Counted from the first letter of the stretch, positions 1-9,649 are shown. The stretch is DNA of 64,000 nucleotides from Roseibium litorale (GCF_014842915.1 NZ_JACYXI010000011.1:62001-126000), one strand, 5' to 3'. The notes: generated from the sequence alone by a model not told the origin. Translations and numbers: made by a program.

Positions 1-843
1 GCGCCCGGCGAGGTCTTCCAGATGAGCGAAGGCGGAGAGACCCGCAGCCCCGCGCAGCGCAGGGTCGAGGCCTTTGTAGACCCGCAAAACCAGCTCGGGC
101 ACGGAAATCGGGGTTTGCTCAAGGTTGCCAAGGATGGCTTCTTCCCGGCGTTGCCTGTGTTCTTTCAGGTCCCTCACATAGGCATGGGCTTCGCGCACCA
201 GACCTCCATGGCCGGGCAGATAGGTCGTTTCAGGCCGGTTCAGCAGCACCTCCAACGAGGCCATATAGGCCAGCATGTTGCCATCCGGAGGGGCTACGAT
301 GGACGTTGCCCACACCATGACGTGATCTGCGGAGAACAGGAACTCCGTTCCCGGCAAGGCAAAGCAGAGATGGTTCTGTGTGTGGCCGGGCGTGTGTAGT
401 GCCTCAAAACGCTGGCCGGAAAGGGTGATGGTTTCACCGTGGCCAAGGATCCTGTCGGGTTTGTGATCCTTGTCGGCACTCGCGTCCAGGGAATTGCTCT
501 CTCCCTCGGCCAGGGGGCGTGCGGCGACATGGGGGGCGCAGCCAATGACCGGAGCGCCTGTCCGGGCCGCGAGTGTACGCGCCGCCGGAGAATGGTCCAT
601 GTGGGTGTGACTGACGAGGATCGCCTCGATCCGCTCGCCTTCCGTGGCCTTCAGCAAGGCATCGAGATGGACCGGGTTGTCCGGGCCGGGATCGATCACG
701 GTCACATTGCCCTGGCCGACGAGATAGGTGTTGGTGCCGTGGAAGGTGAAAGGGCCGGGATTGGGAACGGTCATCCGGCGCAGGCCCGGTATAATTTCCA
801 CGGCTTCACCATAGGCGGGATCGAACTGCCGGTCGTGCTTCAT
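1..843 (-). CDS. MBL-fold metallo-hydrolase (3' end cut by window)
   Basis: The reading frame is open from the ATG at 843 to the window edge, giving about 281 residues without a stop, so the C-terminus lies outside. The metallo-beta-lactamase signature SHTHMDHS is at about residue 80, with later metal-ligand motifs HTPGHTQNH, FSADHVM and LPGHGG. After the core comes a helical tail of the kind seen in LACTB2/glyoxalase-II-like hydrolases. The protein is predicted to be cytosolic and to bind two zinc ions; the substrate cannot be read from sequence (thioester, lactone or RNA are all possible in this superfamily). No strong ribosome-binding site precedes the ATG. It is transcribed away from the SRPBCC gene. 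Confidence 0.85.
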   Translation of the reverse strand, partial: MKHDRQFDPAYGEAVEIIPGLRRMTVPNPGPFTFHGTNTYLVGQGNVTVIDPGPDNPVHLDALLKATEGERIEAILVSHTHMDHSPAARTLAARTGAPVIGCAPHVAARPLAEGESNSLDASADKDHKPDRILGHGETITLSGQRFEALHTPGHTQNHLCFALPGTEFLFSADHVMVWATSIVAPPDGNMLAYMASLEVLLNRPETTYLPGHGGLVREAHAYVRDLKEHRQRREEAILGNLEQTPISVPELVLRVYKGLDPALRGAAGLSAFAHLEDLAGR

Positions 844-1082
844 GCGGGCTCTGCTGCAGGTGGTGAAGGAATATGTTTATTGAAGCGATATCACACGGGA
901 ACCCGGACGGGAGGTCAAGCTCACAGAATGCGAGATTGGTCTCATCCTCAGGACGCGCTGCTGTCTTTCCCACGCGGGATCAAGGCGCAAGATCATAAAT
1001 CCGGGCCTGAGGATATCGCCATCTGGCTGTTGATTTAGCATGCGATCACTGGTCTGATTGCGATCAATGGATAGTTGAGATC

Positions 1083-1553
1083 ATGCCTGCTGACGACACC
1101 TGCCACTTCGAACGTTTTCTGAAATTGCCGCGCGACAAGGCATTTGCGTTGCTCGTCGACACTCTTTCCGAGTGGTGGGGGCCCGTTTCCGGCAATGCGC
1201 ATTTGCAGGATGCTGCATTGGAGCCTCATCCTGGGGGCGTCTGTTATGAGAACACGGCGGAGAACGGGCATCTTGTCTGGGGAACGGTTCTCTCAATTGC
1301 GAGGCCGCTCTACATCCGCCTTGCCTGGCAGGTGACCTCGGATGGCCAAGCCATAAGGGATTCTGCCGCGGCCAGCCGGGTCATGATCGCCTTGCGGGAG
1401 GCGGCAGGAGGCACACGGCTCGAACTGACTCATTCCGATTTTATCCGTCACGGCGAGGACGCTGCCTCAAGCTTTGAAGCGGCGTCCGGCGGCAACGGCT
1501 GGCCTGCGCGGCTGGACCGGTTGCAAGCCGCCGCGCTCAAGACGCGGTCATGA
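1083..1553 (+). CDS. SRPBCC-domain protein (AHSA1/START-like)
   Basis: The 156-residue protein has the order of an AHSA1-type SRPBCC fold: an N-terminal strand with LPRDKAFALLVD, a tryptophan pair (EWWGP), the central WGTVLSIARPLYIRLAWQV segment typical of activator-of-Hsp90-ATPase homologues, and a C-terminal helix (NGWPARLDRLQAAALK). Such proteins bind hydrophobic ligands in a deep cavity and are often stress-linked; no ligand can be inferred. It stands alone, divergent from the metallo-hydrolase gene and 226 bp upstream of phoR. Confidence 0.75.
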   Translation: MPADDTCHFERFLKLPRDKAFALLVDTLSEWWGPVSGNAHLQDAALEPHPGGVCYENTAENGHLVWGTVLSIARPLYIRLAWQVTSDGQAIRDSAAASRVMIALREAAGGTRLELTHSDFIRHGEDAASSFEAASGGNGWPARLDRLQAAALKTRS

Positions 1554-1779
1554 CCAGTTTCCCCATGCCAGAACCTGCTTTTTCAGCCTGCCGGCTCCGG
1601 CTGTAAGTGCCGTTTGCAAAGCCTATCTTGTTTGCCGGAGAAATAAATTGGATTTTGTCGTCTGATTGACACGCATTGCATGTTACCCACGACCCCCATT
1701 TCCTTTCGCTGGGCTTTGACAGATCCCTTCGGAAGGGCAGGTTGTTTTTCCTCAGCAGTGCCGAAGACACAGGACAAGC

Positions 1780-3084
1780 ATGCCGACATCCCCTGACCTT
1801 CAGGATGCCCAGATCACGCTGCCTGGGCCATGGACCCGTATCGTTGATGGCCGCTGGACGCTTGTTTGCGCAGCGGTCATGGCGGCTCTGGCCGTTCTTG
1901 TCTTCAACGTACCCTGGGGCGTGGCTCTTGTTTCTTTCCTGATCCTTGCGCTCGTGACGGCAAGCGTGCCTGCCCGTGCCCGCTCCCGCCGTCTTCAGGC
2001 GGTGAAACAGCGTGAAATGCGCCGCATGTGGCCGGGAACAGGCATGAAAGTCACCGTCGACGCCCTGTCTTCCCCCTGTTTCGTCGCGGATGGCAAGGGA
2101 GTGACCCGTTATGTGAACAAGGCGGCGCTGGACTATTACGGTCAGGTGCGCCCGGGAGATCCTCTGTCCTTCGCTCTGCGGGCCCCCTCGCTTCTGGAGG
2201 CCTTTGACCGTGTCTCCGCTTCCGGCAAGGCGGAGCGGATCTCATGGGGCGAGAAGGTGCCTTCCGAAGCCTGGTTCGAAGCGCATATCGCGCCTGTCTA
2301 TATGCCCGGCGGCTCGGGGACTGCCGAAGCGGGCGGGGTGCCGGACTTCATTCTTGTTGTTGTCTACGATCAAAGCGAGCAGCGCCGTCTGGAGCGGATG
2401 CGCTCGGATTTCATCGCCAACGCCAGCCATGAATTGCGCACGCCGCTGGCGTCCCTGTCCGGATTTATCGAAACCTTGCAGGGTCCAGCCAAAAATGACG
2501 CTGATGCGAGAGACCGGTTTCTGGGCATCATGCATGAGCAGGCCTCACGCATGCGGCGGCTGATCGATGACATCCTCTCGCTCTCCCGCATCGAGATGAA
2601 GGCGAATGTGAAGCCTTCCGATTCCGTTGATCTGGCCGAAATCGTACGCCACTCCGCCGATGCCCTCGCACCGCTCGGCCGTGAGCTTGATGTCGAGATT
2701 GAGACGCGGCTTCCAGAACTGGCCGCGACGGTTCGCGGCGACCGGGACGAGCTCATCCAGGTGACAGAGAACCTGATTGAGAATGCGATGAAATATGGCG
2801 GTTCGGGAAAGCGCGTCGAGGTGTCGGTCGCAAGGTCGTCCGGCAATGGTTCAGCGGGCTGGTGCCTCTGTGTGCGGGATTTTGGCGAAGGCATTGCCGC
2901 CGAGCACCTGCCGCGCCTGACCGAGCGCTTCTACCGGGTGGATGTGGCGTCGAGCCGGACCCTGAAGGGGACCGGCCTGGGGCTGGCGATCGTGAAGCAC
3001 ATCCTGACACGCCACCGCGCACGTCTCGAAATTGTGAGCAAGCCCGGGGAAGGAGCTGCTTTCTCGGTTCATTTTCCGGCTTAA
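1780..3084 (+). CDS. phoR: Phosphate-regulon sensor histidine kinase PhoR
   Basis: This 434-residue membrane histidine kinase should phosphorylate PhoB when phosphate is low. Two hydrophobic segments lie at about residues 25-65, followed by a PAS-like region (ALSSPCFVADGKGVTRYVNK). The phospho-acceptor H-box is ANASHELRTPLASLSGF, and the ATPase has an N-box NLIENAMKYG, G1 VRDFGEGI and G2 GTGLGLAIVKHIL. The start ATG has AGGA six bases upstream. It sits directly ahead of pstS and on the same strand. The phoR-pst-phoU-phoB order differs from the enterobacterial phoBR pair and is usual in rhizobia and relatives. Context and motifs together make the assignment firm. Confidence 0.93.
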   Translation: MPTSPDLQDAQITLPGPWTRIVDGRWTLVCAAVMAALAVLVFNVPWGVALVSFLILALVTASVPARARSRRLQAVKQREMRRMWPGTGMKVTVDALSSPCFVADGKGVTRYVNKAALDYYGQVRPGDPLSFALRAPSLLEAFDRVSASGKAERISWGEKVPSEAWFEAHIAPVYMPGGSGTAEAGGVPDFILVVVYDQSEQRRLERMRSDFIANASHELRTPLASLSGFIETLQGPAKNDADARDRFLGIMHEQASRMRRLIDDILSLSRIEMKANVKPSDSVDLAEIVRHSADALAPLGRELDVEIETRLPELAATVRGDRDELIQVTENLIENAMKYGGSGKRVEVSVARSSGNGSAGWCLCVRDFGEGIAAEHLPRLTERFYRVDVASSRTLKGTGLGLAIVKHILTRHRARLEIVSKPGEGAAFSVHFPA

Positions 3085-3160
3085 GACACGATGGCTGAGG
3101 GGAAACCTTCCGTCCCCCGGTAATTCAGACGGGCAAGATTCCCGGAGGCTTGATTAGCGT

Positions 3161-3185
3161 CTGTGACACATTTCATGGCTGTCAC
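3161..3185 (+). promoter_or_regulatory. Possible distal PhoB half-sites or dyad upstream of pstS
   Basis: CTGTGAC at 3161-3167 and CTGTCAC at 3179-3185 both resemble the Pho heptamer CTGTCAT. GTGACA and TGTCAC also form an inverted repeat with a 11-bp gap. The spacing does not fit the 11-bp Pho-box period, so this could equally be an unrelated dyad. Confidence 0.35.
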
Positions 3186-3238
3186 GCAGAAAATTGCTGG
3201 TTTCTTTCGAGAATTCCATTTCTTTTCAATAACTTAAA

Positions 3239-3278
3239 ATGTCATAAAACTGAAATAAAAGCTTCATAGAAGTCACAT
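3239..3278 (+). promoter_or_regulatory. Tandem Pho boxes (PhoB operator) of pstS
   Basis: Four heptamers follow at an exact 11-bp period: ATGTCAT (3239), CTGAAAT (3250), GCTTCAT (3261) and GTCACAT (3272), with AAAA, AAAA and AGAA spacers. This matches the Pho-box layout of 7-bp direct repeats with AT-rich 4-bp gaps. Four repeats would seat two PhoB dimers side by side, 87 bp before the pstS start. Confidence 0.85.
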
Positions 3279-3364
3279 CCAAGGGGACTAGGTTCCGCCA
3301 CATCGCCAAGGCCGGTCAGGCAGGGCGATCATCAGAAACCTTGACATTCAAAGGGAGTGGTCAA

Positions 3365-4402
3365 GTGAAGTTTACGACCCTCGTTAGCGTGGCAGCCCTC
3401 ACCGTTGCCGGTTCCTTCGCCGCTGGCGCCGCCCAGGCGCGCGATCAGATCCAGATTGCTGGTTCGTCCACCGTTCTGCCCTATGCTTCCATCGTTGCTG
3501 AAGCTTTCGGCGAAAACACCGACTTCCCGACCCCGGTCGTTGAATCCGGCGGTTCTTCCGCTGGTCTGAAGAAGTTCTGCGAAGGCGTTGGCGAAAACAC
3601 CATCGACGTCGCGAACGCTTCGCGCAAGATCAAGGACAAGGAAGTGGCGACCTGCGCTGAAAACGGCGTCAAGGACATCATGGAAGTCCGCATCGGTTAC
3701 GACGGCATCGTGTTCGCCTCCGACATCAAGGGCAACAGCTTCAAGTTCACCCCGGCTGACTGGTTCAAGGCGCTGGCTGCTGAAGTTGTCGTCGACGGCA
3801 AGGTCGTTGCCAACACCGCCAAGACCTGGGCTGACGTGAACCCGGACCTCCCGGCTCAGCCGATCCTGGCCTTCATCCCGGGCACCAAGCACGGCACCCG
3901 TGAAGTGTTCGAAGAAAAGGTTCTGGCAGCTGGCTGTGAAGCAACCGGCACCAAGGAAGCTTTCGAAGCCGCTGGCGCTGACGCAAAGGCTGCTGGCAAG
4001 ATGTGCATGGCTGTCCGCACCGACGGTCTGGCTGTCGACATCGACGGTGACTACACCGAGACCCTGGCCCGCATCGAAGCCAACAAGGATGGTATCGGCG
4101 TCTTCGGTCTGTCCTTCTACGAAAACAACACCGACAAGCTGCAGGTTGCGACCATGTCCGGCGTTGTTCCGTCCACCGCTTCCATCGCTTCCGGTGAGTA
4201 TCCGGTTTCCCGCCCGCTGTTCTTCTACGTCAAGAAGGCACACATCGGCGTGATCCCGGGCCTGAAGGAATACGCTGAATTTTTCGTATCCGACGAACTG
4301 GCCGGTCCGGAAGGCCCGCTGGCTCAGTACGGCCTGGTTTCCGATCCGGAGCTGGCTGCTACCCAGGCTGCAGTGGCTGCCGAAACGGTCATGGCTCACT
4401 AA
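3365..4402 (+). CDS. pstS: Phosphate ABC transporter periplasmic binding protein PstS
   Basis: PstS captures phosphate in the periplasm and delivers it to PstCA. I choose the GTG at 3365: GGGAG lies seven bases upstream, and translation then begins with a clean signal peptide (VKFTTLVSVAALTVAG, cleavage after AQA). An in-frame TTG at 3341 would add eight residues but has no site. The mature protein shows the PBP-like core with IAGSSTVLPYASIV, ESGGSSAGLKKFC and NASRKIKDKE, all in phosphate-contact regions of the family. The length of 345 residues is normal. The very regular codon use suggests high expression when induced. Confidence 0.95.
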   Translation: MKFTTLVSVAALTVAGSFAAGAAQARDQIQIAGSSTVLPYASIVAEAFGENTDFPTPVVESGGSSAGLKKFCEGVGENTIDVANASRKIKDKEVATCAENGVKDIMEVRIGYDGIVFASDIKGNSFKFTPADWFKALAAEVVVDGKVVANTAKTWADVNPDLPAQPILAFIPGTKHGTREVFEEKVLAAGCEATGTKEAFEAAGADAKAAGKMCMAVRTDGLAVDIDGDYTETLARIEANKDGIGVFGLSFYENNTDKLQVATMSGVVPSTASIASGEYPVSRPLFFYVKKAHIGVIPGLKEYAEFFVSDELAGPEGPLAQYGLVSDPELAATQAAVAAETVMAH

Positions 4403-4420
4403 GCCGGATCCGATCAAATC

Positions 4421-4446
4421 GAAAGGGCGGCGTCAGCCGCCCTTTC
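4421..4446 (+). terminator. pstS-pstC intergenic hairpin (partial terminator)
   Basis: The arms GAAAGGGCGGC and GCCGCCCTTTC flank a GTCA loop, followed by a pyrimidine-rich tail. It lies 18 bases after the pstS stop and before pstC, the usual place for a hairpin that raises pstS mRNA above the membrane-component mRNA. Confidence 0.75.
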
Positions 4447-4474
4447 TTCCTGACCTGAGTGCCGGAAACATATC

Positions 4475-5944
4475 ATGCCGCTTTCCCTACTCTTCGCCTC
4501 CTGTCTCCTGATTGCGGCTCTGGCGTTCCTTCTGGGACGTGGCAAGGCCTTCCAGTCGGCGGGCGGAGATATCCGGAAACTTCATTCCCTGCCTGGTTAT
4601 TATGGCTGGAATGCCGCTCTGACGGTGCTGCTGCCGTCTCTGCTGGCTCTTCTGCTTTGGCTGGCCATTCAGCCTGCCATCATTCATTCCAGCGTCTCGC
4701 ATATGATCGCACCGCAGACCATTGAGGCCAGCTCTCTGGATCTGGTGATGAGCGATGTCCGCCGTGTCGCTGAAGGTCTGGACAAGGCCGTGGAAGCCGG
4801 GGCTATGACCGCTGACGAGGCGGCCAATGCGACCGCAACCGGCATGAATGTCCGCGAGCGGCTTGGCTCAATTGGCGTCGCCCTTGGTTCCGATGTGAAC
4901 GAGGAAACGCTTGCCGCAGCTCAAAGCTACCGCGAGATGTCCTCCACCGGAAATCTCCTGCGCACCGCTGCTGTGCTGGTGCTTGCTCTGGCTGGACTTG
5001 CTTTCGGTGTCACGCGCACGAACAAGGACTTCCGCGCCCGCAACACGGTCGAGCGGGTTATTCTGGGACTTCTGATCGCGGCGGCCTCCATCGCCATCCT
5101 GACGACGGTCGGCATTGTCTTCTCGCTGATCTTCAACACCATCGAGTTCTTCAAGCTCTACCCTGCGGCGGACTTCTTCTTCGGTCTGACCTGGAGTCCG
5201 AGCTTTGGCGGCGGGTCGGATCTCGGCATTCTGCCGCTGATCTGGGCGACGCTCTATATCTCCTTGATCGCCCTCGCGGTCTCTGTGCCTGTTGGCCTCT
5301 TTGCAGCGATTTATCTGTCAGAATACGCAGCTCCTCTGGTGCGCTCGGTCGCCAAGCCGCTTCTTGAGGTTCTGGCTGGCATCCCGACCATCGTCTACGG
5401 TCTCTTCGCCTTGCTGACGGTTGGTCCGCTTCTGGTCGATGTTTTCGGGGACAACGGTGTTCTTCACCTTGGCTGGATGCAGGGTGGCACGGCGGTCATG
5501 ACCGCTGGTCTGGTGATGGGCATCATGCTGATCCCCTTCGTCAGCTCCTTGTCCGACGATATCATCAACGCGGTTCCGCAGGCCATGCGTGATGGCTCTC
5601 TGGGGCTTGGCGCGACCCACTCCGAAACGGTCAAGCAGGTCATCCTGCCGGCCGCTCTTCCGGGGATCGTAGGCGCTATCCTGCTGGCTGCTTCCCGCGC
5701 CATCGGCGAAACCATGATCGTGGTTCTCGGGGCAGGGGCGGCAGCCCGTCTCAGCCTCAACCCCTTCGACGCCATGACCACTGTGACCGCGAAGATCGTC
5801 AGCCAGCTGACGGGTGATGCCGACTTTGCGTCCCCTGAAGCGCTGGTCGCCTTCGCCCTCGGCATGACCCTCTTCGTCATGACCCTGGGTCTGAACGTCA
5901 TCGCCCTCTACATCGTTCGCAAGTACCGGGAACAGTACGAATGA
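4475..5944 (+). CDS. pstC: Phosphate ABC transporter permease PstC
   Basis: One of the two inner-membrane channel subunits of the phosphate importer. The C-terminal ~290 residues are the ABC permease core, with the EAA-type coupling loop near DGSLGLGATHSETVKQVILP. At 489 residues it is much longer than the ~320-residue enterobacterial PstC. The extra N-terminal ~190 residues hold two further hydrophobic segments and a hydrophilic stretch (SLDLVMSDVRRVAEGLDKAV) that may lie in the periplasm. Long PstC forms are common in alphaproteobacteria. The stop overlaps the pstA start as ATGA, so the two subunits are probably translationally coupled. Confidence 0.93.
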   Translation: MPLSLLFASCLLIAALAFLLGRGKAFQSAGGDIRKLHSLPGYYGWNAALTVLLPSLLALLLWLAIQPAIIHSSVSHMIAPQTIEASSLDLVMSDVRRVAEGLDKAVEAGAMTADEAANATATGMNVRERLGSIGVALGSDVNEETLAAAQSYREMSSTGNLLRTAAVLVLALAGLAFGVTRTNKDFRARNTVERVILGLLIAAASIAILTTVGIVFSLIFNTIEFFKLYPAADFFFGLTWSPSFGGGSDLGILPLIWATLYISLIALAVSVPVGLFAAIYLSEYAAPLVRSVAKPLLEVLAGIPTIVYGLFALLTVGPLLVDVFGDNGVLHLGWMQGGTAVMTAGLVMGIMLIPFVSSLSDDIINAVPQAMRDGSLGLGATHSETVKQVILPAALPGIVGAILLAASRAIGETMIVVLGAGAAARLSLNPFDAMTTVTAKIVSQLTGDADFASPEALVAFALGMTLFVMTLGLNVIALYIVRKYREQYE

Positions 5945-7290
5945 CCGACGCAACCCTGTCTTCTGCAGCTTCTGCCGCTCCCGTTACCGAACGCAAGAGC
6001 AAGTCTCTTCTGGAAGCTGACAGCCATACCCGCCGGCGCAACGCCGCTGAAACCCGGTTCCGGTTCTACGGCATTGGTGCGGTTCTCATCGGCCTGTTCT
6101 TCCTTGTGGCCTTGCTGTGGGCAATCCTGAGCAACGGCCTGTCGGCCTTCACGCAGACATCGATTCCCATCGATCTGCCGCTGGACAAGGCGGCAATCGA
6201 GAGTGCCGAGAAGTCCATCGTGAAGACCTCGAAGTACAATGCGATGATCGGGGCGGCTCTCGAAAAGAAGCTCGCTGACGCGCATATCGAAACGTCCATG
6301 TCTGAGAAGGATCTGATGAAGATCCTGTCCTCCGGTGCGGCCTCGACCGTCCGCGACTTTGTTCTCGCCAATCCGGACAAGTACGGCACGACGGTTCCCT
6401 TCCAACTGCTCGCCTCTTCCCGTGTCGACGGCTATCTCAAGGGCCGGGTCACCCGCGCCGCTCTTGCAAACGACAAGAACCTCGACGCGGCGCACCTGGA
6501 CATCGTGGATGCCATGATGAAGGCAGGCATCATTGCCAAGACCTTCAACTGGAACTTCGTCTTCGGGGCAGATGCTTCGGACTCCCGCCCGGAACAGGCC
6601 GGTATCGGTGTGTCCATGCTCGGCTCACTCTACATGATGCTGGTCGTGCTGGTTCTGTCGCTGCCGATCGGTGTTGCTGCCTCGATCTATCTTGAGGAGT
6701 TCGCGCCGAAGAACCGCTGGACAGACATCATCGAGGTGAACATTGCCAATCTGGCCGCGGTTCCCTCCATCGTGTTCGGTATTCTCGGCCTGGCTGCCTT
6801 CATCCAGTTCGCCCACCTTCCTCAGTCGGCTCCGATTGTTGGCGGTCTGGTGCTGACGCTGATGACCTTGCCGACGATCATCATCTCGACACGGGCTGCC
6901 CTGAAGGCCGTGCCGCCGTCGATCCGCAGCGCTGCGCTCGGTATCGGCGCTTCCAAGATGCAGTCGGTGTTTCACCATGTGCTGCCGTTGGCCATGCCGG
7001 GTATCTTGACCGGTACGATCATCGGTCTGGCTCAGGCCCTTGGCGAAACCGCTCCGCTGCTGCTCATCGGCATGGTCGGCTTCATTGCCTCCAACTATCC
7101 CGATGGTGTCGCCGACGGCTTCTTCTCACCGAACTCCGCCATGCCGGCCCAGATCTACGAGTGGGCCAAGCGGGCCGACCCTGCATTCTATGAGCGGGCC
7201 TGGGGCGGAATTATCATCCTGCTCGTGGTCCTCATGAGCATGAACATTCTTGCCATCCTCCTGCGCCGCAAGTTCGAGCGCCGCTGGTAA
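5941..7290 (+). CDS. pstA: Phosphate ABC transporter permease PstA
   Basis: Second membrane subunit of the phosphate importer, 449 residues against ~296 in E. coli. After a hydrophilic cytoplasmic N-terminus and one transmembrane segment ([20 protein letters not shown]) comes a ~150-residue insert ([20 protein letters not shown] onward) of the DUF3333 type found in alphaproteobacterial PstA. The permease core follows, with the coupling-loop region [19 protein letters not shown]. It overlaps pstC by four bases and precedes pstB by 17 bases. Confidence 0.93.
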   Translation: MTDATLSSAASAAPVTERKSKSLLEADSHTRRRNAAETRFRFYGIGAVLIGLFFLVALLWAILSNGLSAFTQTSIPIDLPLDKAAIESAEKSIVKTSKYNAMIGAALEKKLADAHIETSMSEKDLMKILSSGAASTVRDFVLANPDKYGTTVPFQLLASSRVDGYLKGRVTRAALANDKNLDAAHLDIVDAMMKAGIIAKTFNWNFVFGADASDSRPEQAGIGVSMLGSLYMMLVVLVLSLPIGVAASIYLEEFAPKNRWTDIIEVNIANLAAVPSIVFGILGLAAFIQFAHLPQSAPIVGGLVLTLMTLPTIIISTRAALKAVPPSIRSAALGIGASKMQSVFHHVLPLAMPGILTGTIIGLAQALGETAPLLLIGMVGFIASNYPDGVADGFFSPNSAMPAQIYEWAKRADPAFYERAWGGIIILLVVLMSMNILAILLRRKFERRW

Positions 7291-7307
7291 CGGAACGGGA
7301 GCGAGAC

Positions 7308-8105
7308 ATGACCCAGATGCCCGGAACGATCAAGGCAGCAGCAATGACTGATACGAAAATCTCCGCCCGCAACGTGCAGGTCTATTATGGCGACACGCAT
7401 GCGATCAAGGACGTGAACATCGAGATTGGCGCAAGGGCAGTGACCGCCTTCATCGGCCCGTCCGGATGTGGCAAGTCGACGTTCCTGCGTTGCCTGAACC
7501 GCATGAACGACACGATCGACATCTGCCGCGTTGAGGGCAGTATCGATCTGGACGGTGAAGACATCTACGACAGCCGCGTCGATCCGGTGCAGCTGCGTGC
7601 CAAGGTCGGCATGGTGTTCCAGAAGCCGAACCCGTTCCCGAAGTCGATCTACGACAACATCGCTTATGGCCCGCGCATTCACGGCCTTGTCCGCAAGAAG
7701 GCAGACCTTGACGAGATCGTTGCCTCCAGCCTGCAGAAGGCAGGTCTGTGGAACGAGGTGAAGGATCGCCTTGATGGTCCGGGCACCGGTCTGTCCGGCG
7801 GTCAGCAGCAGCGCCTTTGCATTGCCCGCGCTATCGCAGTCAGCCCGGAAGTCATCCTGATGGATGAGCCGTGCTCCGCTCTGGACCCGATCGCCACCGC
7901 AAAGGTCGAAGAGCTGATCGACGAGTTGCGCGAGAACTTCACCATCGTGATCGTCACTCACTCCATGCAGCAGGCGGCTCGCGTGTCCCAGCGCACGGCG
8001 TTCTTCCACATGGGCAACCTCGTGGAAATTGGCGATACCCAGGATATCTTCACCAACCCGGTCGACAAGCGTACACAGGACTATATCACTGGACGCTTTG
8101 GTTGA
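7308..8105 (+). CDS. pstB: Phosphate ABC transporter ATPase PstB
   Basis: The cytoplasmic ATPase that powers PstCA, 265 residues and normal in length. All nucleotide-binding motifs are intact: Walker [11 protein letters not shown]-loop [19 protein letters not shown] signature LSGGQQQR, Walker [14 protein letters not shown], and the switch histidine in [18 protein letters not shown] is diagnostic of PstB. The start at 7308 has GGGAGCGAG upstream; an internal ATG ([10 protein letters not shown]) about 12 codons later is possible. Confidence 0.96.
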   Translation: MTQMPGTIKAAAMTDTKISARNVQVYYGDTHAIKDVNIEIGARAVTAFIGPSGCGKSTFLRCLNRMNDTIDICRVEGSIDLDGEDIYDSRVDPVQLRAKVGMVFQKPNPFPKSIYDNIAYGPRIHGLVRKKADLDEIVASSLQKAGLWNEVKDRLDGPGTGLSGGQQQRLCIARAIAVSPEVILMDEPCSALDPIATAKVEELIDELRENFTIVIVTHSMQQAARVSQRTAFFHMGNLVEIGDTQDIFTNPVDKRTQDYITGRFG

Positions 8106-8139
8106 TTTGCCCGCCGCGGCTGGAAAAGGATGACAAGAG

Positions 8140-8850
8140 ATGACCGAACATACGGTAACCGCATATGACCAGGAGCTGACCGCCGTAGCTGGCCGTATCG
8201 CGGAAATGGGCGGCTTGGCCGAAACCCTGATCACGGACTCTGTCATGGCTCTGATGACCCAGGATCTGGACCTGGCGCAGAGGACCATCGCTCAGGACGT
8301 CCGTCTTGACGAGCTCCTGCTCGATATCGAAATGCGCAACGTCAACATCATTGCCCGCCGTCAGCCCATGGGGCAGGACCTGCGGGAGATCATGGCGACG
8401 GGCCGCATCGCGAATGACCTGGAGCGGGTCGGCGACCTGGCCAAGAACGTTGCCAAGCGCGTGATCGCCATGGACAGCGGCCTGAAGTCGAAGACGCTGG
8501 CGATTGGCCTTGAGCACATGGTCGAACTGACCCAGTCTCAACTGAAGGCCGTTTTGGACGCCTACACCCGCCGCAATGCCGAGGAAGCGCGTCTGGTCCG
8601 TGAACGCGACAGTGAGATCGATGCCATCTACACGTCTCTGTTCCGTGAGCTTCTCACCTATATGATGGAAGATCCGCGCCACATCAGCCAGTGCGCGCAT
8701 CTTCTGTTCTGCGCGAAGAACATCGAGCGGATCGGCGACCACGCCACCAACATTGCCGAGAACGTCTACTACATGGTCACCGGCGAGCGCCTCACCGATG
8801 AGCGCCCGAAGGTCGACGAGACAGGTGCAGTGACAGGGCAGGGCGCGTAA
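8140..8850 (+). CDS. phoU: Phosphate signalling protein PhoU
   Basis: PhoU couples the state of the Pst transporter to PhoR, keeping the regulon off when phosphate is plentiful. The 236 residues form the expected two three-helix repeats; each carries a metal-binding-type motif, GRIANDLERVGDLAKN in the first half and CAKNIERIGDHATNIAE in the second. An AAAGGATGACAAGAG ribosome-site region precedes the ATG. The gene lies between pstB and phoB and is almost certainly cotranscribed with both. Confidence 0.95.
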   Translation: MTEHTVTAYDQELTAVAGRIAEMGGLAETLITDSVMALMTQDLDLAQRTIAQDVRLDELLLDIEMRNVNIIARRQPMGQDLREIMATGRIANDLERVGDLAKNVAKRVIAMDSGLKSKTLAIGLEHMVELTQSQLKAVLDAYTRRNAEEARLVRERDSEIDAIYTSLFRELLTYMMEDPRHISQCAHLLFCAKNIERIGDHATNIAENVYYMVTGERLTDERPKVDETGAVTGQGA

Positions 8851-8896
8851 GCCCTGCCTGCTGCGGTAAAGAATAAGAATTGCGGAGCTGTGCTAA

Positions 8897-9592
8897 ATGC
8901 CGAAGGTACTCATCGTTGAAGACGAAGAGCCCATCAGCCTGCTGCTGAAATACAATCTGGAAGCGGAAGGTTACAAGGTCGAGGTTTGCGACCGTGGCGA
9001 CGAGGCGGAAGTGCGTCTGCGCGAGAGCCTTCCGGATCTTCTGCTTCTCGACTGGATGCTGCCGGGCCTGTCCGGAATTGAGCTGTGCCGCCGGTTGCGC
9101 ATGCGTGAGGAAACCCAGCGGCTTCCCGTCATCATGCTGACCGCGCGCGGCGAAGAGGCAGAGCGCATCCGCGGTCTATCCACCGGGGCGGATGACTATG
9201 TGGTCAAGCCGTTCTCCCTGCCGGAACTCATGGCCCGCGTCCGCGCGATCCTGCGCCGGGCAAGCCCGGAAGTCGTATCGTCCATGCTGCGCTCCGGCGA
9301 TATCGAACTCGACCGGGAAACCCATCGCGTCCGCCGGGACACCAAGGAAATTCATCTGGGCCCGACGGAATTCCGTCTGTTGGAGTTCCTGATGACGTCT
9401 CCGGGACGGGTCTTCTCCCGCGAGCAGCTTCTTGACGGTGTTTGGGGACACGATGTCTATGTGGACGAGCGCACAGTGGATGTGCACGTTGGCCGTCTGC
9501 GCAAGGCACTGAACCGCGGCAAGGCCAAAGATCCGATCCGCACAGTCCGTGGCGCGGGCTATGCCTTTAATGACCAGTTCTCGATGGCTTGA
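8897..9592 (+). CDS. phoB: Phosphate-regulon response regulator PhoB
   Basis: DNA-binding partner of PhoR. The receiver domain carries acidic residues VEDEEP near the N-terminus, the phospho-acceptor aspartate in LLLLDWMLPG (about residue 52) and the conserved lysine in VVKPFSLPEL. An OmpR-type winged helix follows, with recognition region DERTVDVHVGRLRKAL. The length of 231 residues is standard. As the last gene of the operon, followed by a strong terminator, it would amplify its own expression through the Pho boxes before pstS. Confidence 0.95.
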   Translation: MPKVLIVEDEEPISLLLKYNLEAEGYKVEVCDRGDEAEVRLRESLPDLLLLDWMLPGLSGIELCRRLRMREETQRLPVIMLTARGEEAERIRGLSTGADDYVVKPFSLPELMARVRAILRRASPEVVSSMLRSGDIELDRETHRVRRDTKEIHLGPTEFRLLEFLMTSPGRVFSREQLLDGVWGHDVYVDERTVDVHVGRLRKALNRGKAKDPIRTVRGAGYAFNDQFSMA

Positions 9593-9624
9593 TCATCCTG
9601 AAAAGCCTTTGCTGTTCAGAAATT

Positions 9625-9649
9625 AAAGGGCGCTTCGGCGCCCTTTTTT
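9625..9649 (+). terminator. Intrinsic terminator of the pst-pho operon
   Basis: AAAGGGCGC, a TTCG tetraloop and GCGCCCTTT are followed by a run of T. This is a textbook Rho-independent terminator, 33 bases after the phoB stop. Confidence 0.93.

Noticed and set aside
3332..4417. 361-residue minus-strand frame opposite pstS
   Set aside because: Antisense shadow; pstS is unambiguous.
7188..8288. 366-residue minus-strand frame opposite pstB
   Set aside because: It spans pstA, pstB and phoU ends and has no recognisable protein features; the plus-strand genes are certain.
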